In this document: piece after piece, positions 58,471 through 64,000 of the stretch | Layout: every line of letters starts with the position of its first letter | How positions within the stretch are numbered: position 1 is the first letter of the stretch | Assembly: GCF_034676705.1 (NCBI RefSeq) | Contig: NZ_JAUCBS010000006.1 | Span: 110,476 to 174,475 of the forward strand | Direction of reading: 5' to 3' | Length of the DNA stretch: 64,000 bases | From: Gemmobacter sp. | GTDB lineage: Bacteria; Pseudomonadota; Alphaproteobacteria; Rhodobacterales; Rhodobacteraceae | Position numbers and translations under genes: made by a program | The notes under the pieces: generated by a model | Seen by the model: the letters and a program-made list of their open reading frames with translations, nothing else | What the model was told of the DNA's origin: nothing | Database searches by the model: none

Positions 58471-60090
58471 ATGCAGAGACGGCAATTTCTTGGAAGCGGG
58501 CTTGCACTGGGCGGTGCTGCGGCCTTTGGGCTGGCGTTCCACCCCCGGCTGGCACAGGCGCAAGGCGCGGGCGTGATCCGGGTGCTGGCCGAAGGCGCAC
58601 CGAACACCTTCGACCCCGCCGGCACCGGCTACAACATTCCGTCGGTCAACATCACCTGGAACGTCTATGACCGGCTGATCACCTTTGGGCAAAAGGCCCT
58701 GGACGGCGAAGGCCAGCAAGGCGCCTTCATCTATGACTATGACAACCTGGTGCCGCAGGCCGCCGAAAGCTGGACGGTTTCGCCCGATGGCACGACCATC
58801 ACCTTCAAGCTGCGCCAGGGCGCGGTGTTCCACGATGGCAGCCCGGTCACGGCCGAGGATGTGAAATGGTCGCTGGACCGCGCGGTCAACGTGACCACGG
58901 CCAAGAACCAGATGGGCACCGGGTCAATGACCGATCCGGCGCAGTTCGTGATCGTCGATCCCATGACCATCACCGTGACGGTCCCCAGGGCCGACCGTTT
59001 CACCCTGCCCAACCTCGCGCTGCTGTTCCCGGCGATCATCAATTCCAAGGTCGCCAAGGAACATGCCACCAAGGAAGACCCCTGGGCCACCGAATGGCTC
59101 AAGACCAACGTTGCCGGCGGCGGGCCGTTCAAGCTGGGCCAGTATCAGGCCGGCCAGCAGTTCGTGCTGGAACCCTTTGCCGACTGGAAGAACGGCGACC
59201 ATCTTCCCGATGACCGGATCCTGTATCAGATCGTCCCGCAGGCGGCCTCGCGCCGGCTGGCGGCCGAACGGGGCGAGGCCGATCTGGTCCGCGACCTGCC
59301 GGGCCGCGACATCAAGGATCTGATGGCAGCGGGCAAGGTCAAGGTGCTGGGCATCGCCAACCCGGCGACCGTGACCTACATCGCCATGAACAACGGCATC
59401 GCCCCCTTTGACAACGTCAAGGTGCGCCAGGCCGTGGCCTATTCGGTGCCCTATCAGGACATGTTCGAGGCGGTGCTTTACAGCCGCGGCAACCCGATGT
59501 TCGGCGGCCCGGCCGAGGTGACCAGCACGCAATGGCCCTCGCCGCTGCCCTACAGCCAGGATCTGGACAAGGCCAAGGCCCTGCTGGCCGAAGCCGGCTT
59601 CCCCAACGGGTTCGAGACCACCTTCTCGATCGACGCCGATGATGTCGTGGTGTCGGAGCCCGTCGCGATCCTGATGCAGGAGGCGCTTGGCAAGATCGGC
59701 ATCAAGGTGACCATCAACAAGGTGCCGGCCGGCCAGATGGGCACCCTGCAGACGGAAAAGAAACTGCCGCTGTTCATCGCCAACGCCGGCGCCTGGCTGC
59801 GCAGCCCGGACTATTTCTTCCGCATCTTCTATCAGGGCGGCACGCGGTGGAACTTCGGGTCTTATGCCAACCCGGAAATGGTGCAGATCGTGGCCGATGC
59901 GCGCTGGGAAACCGATCAGGCGAAATATGACACGCTGGTCAAGCGCATGATCGAACTGGCCCGCACCGAAGTTCCGGTCATCCCGCTGTGGTCGGCCTTC
60001 CAGGATACCGTGATCTCGCCCGCGATGGAGGAATATACCTACATGTTCCACCGCTCGCTGGAACTGCGGCACCTGAACAAGAAGGGCTGA
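58471..60090 (+). CDS. Peptide/opine-type ABC transporter substrate-binding protein
   Basis: 539 residues of SBP family 5 (DppA/OppA). The signal QRRQFLGSGLALGGAAAFGLAF contains a twin-arginine RRQFLG motif. Conserved segments: AVFHDGSPVTAEDVKWSLDRAVN, AYSVPYQDMFEAVL-like core, and the C-terminal VIPLWSAF. It would bind oligopeptides or small amide-containing molecules in the periplasm. It follows hyuB by 61 nt and is followed by hairpins before the permease gene. Confidence 0.92.
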   Translation: MQRRQFLGSGLALGGAAAFGLAFHPRLAQAQGAGVIRVLAEGAPNTFDPAGTGYNIPSVNITWNVYDRLITFGQKALDGEGQQGAFIYDYDNLVPQAAESWTVSPDGTTITFKLRQGAVFHDGSPVTAEDVKWSLDRAVNVTTAKNQMGTGSMTDPAQFVIVDPMTITVTVPRADRFTLPNLALLFPAIINSKVAKEHATKEDPWATEWLKTNVAGGGPFKLGQYQAGQQFVLEPFADWKNGDHLPDDRILYQIVPQAASRRLAAERGEADLVRDLPGRDIKDLMAAGKVKVLGIANPATVTYIAMNNGIAPFDNVKVRQAVAYSVPYQDMFEAVLYSRGNPMFGGPAEVTSTQWPSPLPYSQDLDKAKALLAEAGFPNGFETTFSIDADDVVVSEPVAILMQEALGKIGIKVTINKVPAGQMGTLQTEKKLPLFIANAGAWLRSPDYFFRIFYQGGTRWNFGSYANPEMVQIVADARWETDQAKYDTLVKRMIELARTEVPVIPLWSAFQDTVISPAMEEYTYMFHRSLELRHLNKKG

Positions 60091-60107
60091 TCGCCTGTCG
60101 TGACCTG

Positions 60108-60178
60108 GCGGGGCACCCACCGTGTGCCCCGCAATGCTCCGCGCTTTCGCGGCGGCGCCCGGGGGCAACCCCCGGGCG
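60108..60178 (+). terminator. Two stem-loops between the binding protein and permease genes
   Basis: GCGGGGCAC-N7-GTGCCCCGC (60108-60132) and CGCCCGGGGG-CAA-CCCCCGGGCG (60156-60178) are perfect 9- and 10-bp stems in the 115-nt gap after the substrate-binding gene. There is no U-run, so they probably act as partial terminators or mRNA-stabilising structures. Confidence 0.6.
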
Positions 60179-60205
60179 ATCCGCGCGACCAACGGAAAGA
60201 CCCTG

Positions 60206-61234
60206 ATGCGCAGCCCGATCCTTCGCGCCATCCTGACCCGTATCTGGAGCACGCTTCCCGTGCTGTTCGGCGTGCTGGTCGTTACCTTCGTGCTGATCCG
60301 CGCGCTGCCCGGCGATCCGGCGGTGCAATATGCCACCAGCCCCTCGGCCGGCCCCGAGGAAATCGCGCGGATCCGGCAGGAGCTGGGCCTTGACCGTTCG
60401 GTGGTGGAACAGTTCGTGCTGTATCTGGGCCAGCTGGCACAGGGCAACTTCGGCTATTCGCTGCAAACCGGCCAGCCCGTGCTGTCGGATTTCGCCGTGC
60501 GCCTGCCGGCCACGCTGGAACTGGCGACCATGGCCTTTGTCATGGCCATCGGCATCGCCCTGCCCATGGGCATCGCCGCCGCCATCTGGCGCAACACCTG
60601 GTTCGACCAGCTGTGCCGCGTGCTGTCCTCGTTCGCCGCTGCCATGCCGGTGTTCTTCTTTGGCCTGCTGCTGATCTATTTCTTCTACTTCCGCTGGGGG
60701 ATCACATCGGAACCCATCGGCCGCTGGCCGGCCATGATCATTCCGCCCATCCCGGTGACCGGCTTTGCCACCGTGGACGCGATCATCACCGGCGACTGGC
60801 CCATGCTGTGGACCGCGCTTGGCAAGATGCTGATGCCCGCCGCCTCGATGGCGATCTTTGCCATCGCGCCGCTGCTGCGGATGATGCGCGGATCCATGAT
60901 CGACGCGTTGGACAGCGATTACGTGCTGGCCTCGAACGCCTTCGGGCTGTCGCGCGGCAGGGTGATCCTGCGCTATGCGCTGCCCAATGCCATGCTGCCG
61001 GTGCTGGCGACCATGGGGATGGTGCTGTCCACCATGATCGGCGCCAATGTGATGATCGAAAAGCTGTTCGCCTGGCCCGGGATCGGCGCCTATGCCGTCA
61101 ACTCGCTGATGTCGCTGGATTATGCGCCGGTGCAGGCCTTTGTGCTGATCGTGGCGGTGCTGTTCGTGCTGATGACGCTGATCATCGACATCCTGTCGGC
61201 CGCGGTCGATCCGCGCTACAAGCTGAAGGGGTAA
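60206..61234 (+). CDS. ABC transporter permease (DppB family)
   Basis: 342 residues with six predicted helices. N-terminal TRIWSTLPVLFGVLVVTFVLIRALPGDP, the LSRGRVILRYALPNAMLPVLA loop (EAA-like motif), and the C-terminal LVALLFVLMTLIIDILSAAVDPRYK-like tail (here VLFVLMTLIID then AAVDPRYKLKG) are typical of oligopeptide permeases. The ATG at 60206 is chosen as it follows the hairpins and gives the standard N-terminus; an ATG at 60137 is also in frame. The downstream permease starts 3 nt later. Confidence 0.9.
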   Translation: MRSPILRAILTRIWSTLPVLFGVLVVTFVLIRALPGDPAVQYATSPSAGPEEIARIRQELGLDRSVVEQFVLYLGQLAQGNFGYSLQTGQPVLSDFAVRLPATLELATMAFVMAIGIALPMGIAAAIWRNTWFDQLCRVLSSFAAAMPVFFFGLLLIYFFYFRWGITSEPIGRWPAMIIPPIPVTGFATVDAIITGDWPMLWTALGKMLMPAASMAIFAIAPLLRMMRGSMIDALDSDYVLASNAFGLSRGRVILRYALPNAMLPVLATMGMVLSTMIGANVMIEKLFAWPGIGAYAVNSLMSLDYAPVQAFVLIVAVLFVLMTLIIDILSAAVDPRYKLKG

Positions 61235-61237
61235 GCG

Positions 61238-62080
61238 ATGGCCCTTGCCGCAGATATCCGCTTTGCCCTGCGCCGCAACTTCGTCACCGCCGTCGCCGCC
61301 GTGCTGATCGTCGTGCTGATGGTGGTGGCGGTGATCGGGCCCTATGTGGTGCCGCATGATCCGCTGTCCACCAACCTGCGCGCGGTGCTGATGCCGCCAT
61401 CGGCCACCAACTGGTTCGGCACCGATCACCTGGGACGCGACATCTTTTCCCGCGTGATCACCGCCGCGCGGCTGGACTTTGCCATCGCCATCGCCGCCGT
61501 GGGTCTGTCGGCCGCCATCGGCACCGCCATCGGTGCGCTGTCGGGCTATGTCGGCGGCTGGCTGGACCGCATCCTGGCCCGCATCGTCGATGTGATGATG
61601 GCCTTTCCGCTGTTCGTCGCCGCCATGGCGCTGGTCGCGGTGTTCGGCAATTCGGTGCAATCCATCGTGATGGCGACCGCCATCATCAACCTGCCGTTCT
61701 ACTTCCGCCTGATGCGCGCCGAAATCACCCAGCGCCGCGATGTCGGCTATGTCGAGGCGGCCATCGTCAACGGCAACGGGCTGGGGCGGATCCTGTTCCG
61801 CTTTCTGATCCCCAATGCGCTGCCCCCGGTCATCGTGCAAATCTCGCTCAACCTGGGCTGGGCGATCCTGAACACGGCGGGGCTGGCGTTCATCGGGCTG
61901 GGCGTGGCGCCGCCCACGCCGGAATGGGGCATCATGATCCAGGAAGGCGCATCCGTGATGATATCCGGCCACTGGTGGGTGGTGGTGTTCCCCGGCGCGG
62001 CGCTGGCGCTGTCGGTGTTCTGCTTCTCGCTTCTGGGCGACGGCATCCGCGATCTCATGGACCCACGGCGGAGAAGCTGA
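61238..62080 (+). CDS. ABC transporter permease (DppC family)
   Basis: 280 residues. N-terminal helix LIVVLMVVAVIGPYVVPHDP, then NWFGTDHLGRDIFSRVITAARLD, characteristic of DppC, and FLIPNALPPVIVQISLNLG as the coupling loop. C-terminal: FIGLGVAPPTPEWGIMIQEG. It is the second transmembrane subunit, 3 nt after the DppB-type gene and 3 nt before the first ATPase gene. Confidence 0.94.
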   Translation: MALAADIRFALRRNFVTAVAAVLIVVLMVVAVIGPYVVPHDPLSTNLRAVLMPPSATNWFGTDHLGRDIFSRVITAARLDFAIAIAAVGLSAAIGTAIGALSGYVGGWLDRILARIVDVMMAFPLFVAAMALVAVFGNSVQSIVMATAIINLPFYFRLMRAEITQRRDVGYVEAAIVNGNGLGRILFRFLIPNALPPVIVQISLNLGWAILNTAGLAFIGLGVAPPTPEWGIMIQEGASVMISGHWWVVVFPGAALALSVFCFSLLGDGIRDLMDPRRRS

Positions 62081-62083
62081 CAC

Positions 62084-62941
62084 ATGACCGCACTTCTGGA
62101 AATCTCCGACCTGCATCTGGGCTTTGACGGCGTCTCCGGCATCACCCCCGCCCTGCGCGGCGTCAGCCTGACCCTGCAACGCGGCGAATGCGTGGCGTTG
62201 GTGGGCCAGTCGGGCTCGGGCAAGTCGGTCACCGGCATGACCATCCTGCGGCTCTTGGGCGCCAATGCCCGGCTGTCGCAAGGCAGCATCCGGTTCGACG
62301 GCACCGATCTGCTGTCCCTGTCCGAACCGCAGATGCAGGCCATCCGCGGCGGTCGCATCGCCATGGTGTTCCAGAACGCCAAGGCCGCGCTGAACCCGAT
62401 CCGCCGCGTCGGCGACACGCTGGCCGATATCCTGCTGGCGCATGATGCCACCGGCCTGACCCGCAAGCAGGCGATGGAGCGCATCATCGCCATCATGGAC
62501 AGCATCGGCATTGCCCTGCCGCAGGAACGCGCGCGGGCCTATCCGTCGGAGCTGTCGGGCGGCATGTGCCAGCGCATCGGCATTGCGGCGGCGCTGGCGT
62601 GTTCGCCCGAACTGATCATCGCCGACGAACCCACCTCGGCGCTGGACGTGACCACGCAGAAGCTGGTGATGGACACGCTGATCCGCGCCTGCCGCGACCG
62701 GGGGGTGGCCGTGATCTTCATCACCCACGATCTGGCGCTGGCTTCGGAATACTGCGACCGCGCGCTGGTGATGAACGCCGGCAAGATTGTCGAACAGGGC
62801 CCCGCCGCCCGCATCTTCACCGCGCCCCGGCACCCCTATACCCGCGCGCTGCTGGATGCCCTGCCCTATGGCAAGACCGATGCCGCCGATCTGCGCCCGA
62901 TGGAATGGCAAGACCCGGATGCGACCGGAGACCGGACATGA
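62084..62941 (+). CDS. ABC transporter ATP-binding protein (DppD family)
   Basis: 285 residues. Walker A GQSGSGKSVTGMTILRLL, signature LSGGMCQRIGIAAALACSP, Walker B ELIIADEPTSALDVTTQKLV, and FITHDLALASEYCDRALVM. The C-terminal segment ARIFTAPRHPYTRALLDALPYGK is the dipeptide-type extension. One of the two ATPases of the peptide-type importer; overlaps the second by 4 nt. Confidence 0.94.
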   Translation: MTALLEISDLHLGFDGVSGITPALRGVSLTLQRGECVALVGQSGSGKSVTGMTILRLLGANARLSQGSIRFDGTDLLSLSEPQMQAIRGGRIAMVFQNAKAALNPIRRVGDTLADILLAHDATGLTRKQAMERIIAIMDSIGIALPQERARAYPSELSGGMCQRIGIAAALACSPELIIADEPTSALDVTTQKLVMDTLIRACRDRGVAVIFITHDLALASEYCDRALVMNAGKIVEQGPAARIFTAPRHPYTRALLDALPYGKTDAADLRPMEWQDPDATGDRT

Positions 62942-63756
62942 CCGCTGATCCCCTGCTGTCGCTGCGCAGCATCACCAAATACTACCCCGTCTCGGGCGGC
63001 CAGATCACCGCGGTGGACGACGTGTCCTTCGACGTGATGCCGGGCGAGATCCTGGGCATCGTCGGCGAAAGCGGCTCGGGCAAGACCACGCTGTCGCGCA
63101 TCGCGGCCCGGCTGATCGACCATTCCGATGGCCGCATCCGCTTTGACGGGCAGGACATCACCCATGTCTCGGGTCGCGCCTTTGCCCGCAGCCCGCAGCG
63201 CCGCCACCTCCAGATGGTGTTCCAGGATCCGCTGGCCAGCCTCAACCCCCGGTTCCGCGCCGCCGAGGCGATCGGCGATCCGGTGCGCCGGCTGGGCACG
63301 CCCGCCGAACGCGCCAACCGCGCGGGGCTGGTGGCCGAAGCCGCCGCCCATGCCGGCCTGCCCGACCGGCTGCTGCACAGCTACCCCCACCAGCTGTCCG
63401 GCGGCCAGCGCGCGCGGGTGGACATCGCCCGCGCCATCGTGCTGAAACCCAAGCTGATCCTGCTGGATGAACCCACCTCGGCGCTGGATGCCTCGCTTCA
63501 GGCGCATGTCATCCGCACGCTGCTGGACCTGCGCCGCGACCTGGGCTGCGCCTTCATCTTCGTCAGCCACGACCTGAATCTGGTGCGGCTGATCTCGGAC
63601 CGGCTGCTGGTCATGCACCGCGGCAAGGTGGTCGAACAGGGCAATGCCCGCCAGGTGTTCGAGGCGCCGCAGCACGATTATACCAAACGCCTGATCGCCG
63701 CGATCCCGCAGCTTGGCCGCAGCCTGGTCAGCCCGTCCGCGCCCCTTTCGCTCTGA
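62938..63756 (+). CDS. ABC transporter ATP-binding protein (DppF family)
   Basis: 272 residues. SITKYYPVSGGQITAVDDVSF, Walker A GESGSGKTTLSRIAA, QMVFQDPLASLNPRFRAAEAI, signature LSGGQRARVDIARAIVLKPK, Walker B LILLDEPTSALDASLQAHV, and FIFVSHDLNLVRLISDRLLVM. The DppF-type C-terminus RQVFEAPQHDYTKRLIAAIP is present. It completes the five-gene transporter (58471-63756). The ATG at 62938 overlaps the previous stop (ATGA). Confidence 0.94.
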   Translation: MTADPLLSLRSITKYYPVSGGQITAVDDVSFDVMPGEILGIVGESGSGKTTLSRIAARLIDHSDGRIRFDGQDITHVSGRAFARSPQRRHLQMVFQDPLASLNPRFRAAEAIGDPVRRLGTPAERANRAGLVAEAAAHAGLPDRLLHSYPHQLSGGQRARVDIARAIVLKPKLILLDEPTSALDASLQAHVIRTLLDLRRDLGCAFIFVSHDLNLVRLISDRLLVMHRGKVVEQGNARQVFEAPQHDYTKRLIAAIPQLGRSLVSPSAPLSL

Positions 63757-63797
63757 TCCAAATATCCTCGGGGGTGAATGCGGCCCTGGCCGCAGAG

Positions 63798-63823
63798 GGG
63801 GCAGAAGGCCCCCTTTCTGCCCC
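63798..63823. terminator. Hairpin after the ABC transporter operon
   Basis: GGGGCAGAAGG and CCTTTCTGCCCC pair with one bulged T around a three-base loop, 41 nt after the last ABC gene. The adjacent sequence, in reverse, is CACCCCCGAGGATATTTGG, the Rhodobacteraceae-type intergenic motif also found near 19355. Confidence 0.5.
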
Positions 63824-63910
63824 TGCCACCGATACAGGCGGTGGACCATCGCGCAAGGCGCCCCTAAGGTGCCGCAACCGCCGCAACCGCCGCAGACCCA
63901 AGGCCCGCCC

Positions 63911-64000
63911 ATGACCGCGCTGATCCCCGCCCGCGCCCAGCTGAACCTGCTGTTCGCCCACCATGCCTTTGATTTCCTGCCGCAGTTCCAGGCGCTGGGA
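63911..64000 (+). CDS. Unidentified protein, 3' partial
   Basis: An open frame begins at ATG 63911 and continues past the window end; 30 residues are visible (TALIPARAQLNLLFAHHAFD, then FLPQFQALG). Upstream AAGG is weak. The 150-nt gap after the transporter and the hairpin before it suggest a separate gene. Too little is visible to identify a family. Confidence 0.5.
   Translation, partial: MTALIPARAQLNLLFAHHAFDFLPQFQALG

Noticed and set aside
59978..62911. 977-codon minus-strand open frame opposite the ABC transporter genes
   Set aside because: His/Gln/Gly-rich translation with no domain, antisense to four well-recognised transporter genes.

Overview
The window looks like a chromosomal stretch of a Rhodobacteraceae-type alphaproteobacterium (Paracoccus/Rhodobacter relatives). 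The DNA is very GC-rich, and genes are tightly packed with ATGA/TTGA-type overlaps and several TTG/GTG starts. It carries tripartite TRAP transporters, a hmuSTUV haem operon and a panBC pair, and has the short CCCCG-GG-TATTT intergenic motif I associate with this family. I see no rRNA, tRNA, insertion sequence, prophage or CRISPR. The only recombination gene is one solitary serine recombinase.

Layout. 3-6336 (+): a catabolic operon with a flavin monooxygenase (5' end outside the window), a zinc-less MDR oxidoreductase, an isochorismatase-like hydrolase, a [2Fe-2S] subunit and a molybdenum hydroxylase fused to a three-haem cytochrome c. 6351-8023 (-): panC/panB. 8240-8833 (+): an orphan FecR-domain protein. 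8840-12241 (-): an FMN-dependent 2-hydroxyacid oxidase and a TonB-dependent receptor. 12541-16252 (+): hmuSTUV. 16365-19288 (+): TRAP transporter 1. 19462-20703 (-): an FAD aromatic hydroxylase. 20766-21650 (+): a serine recombinase. 21672-24862 (-): a TPP riboswitch followed by ykoF-thiXZY for thiamine-precursor uptake. 25213-32960 (-): TRAP transporter 2, an IclR regulator, HyuA/HyuB and a cupin. 33222-37671 (+): an RTX-repeat protein, a Crp/Fnr regulator and a CHASE2 cyclase.

37672-54452 (mostly -) is a large catabolic region: NTF2-like protein, class III aminotransferase (frameshifted), crotonase, IclR, MaoC hydratase, acyl-CoA synthetase, carbamoylase-type M20 peptidase, hydantoinase/dihydropyrimidinase, trans-sulfuration lyase, two acyl-CoA dehydrogenases, enoyl-CoA hydratase, then (+) rhodanese and IclR, then (-) BKACE, SDR and a double-hotdog hydratase. 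54792-63756 (+): a second HyuA (frameshifted)/HyuB pair with a complete peptide-type ABC transporter. A new gene starts at 63911 and runs off the end.

How it fits together. The recurring theme is uptake and ring-opening of nitrogen heterocycles and cyclic ureides, then decarbamoylation, transamination and CoA-dependent degradation, under three IclR regulators. The sequence supports regulatory links. A 15-bp palindrome TTTYACTATKTGAAA lies about 72 bp upstream of two separate acyl-CoA operons. A different 15-mer family, TTCCGAAA-N3-GNAA, occurs before the iclR gene at 41394, before the crotonase gene and before the second hyuA. Two genes are broken by a single extra base in a 9-10 nt G/C run, which is either assembly error or genuine slippage. 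The substrates are inferred; nothing in the sequence identifies them.
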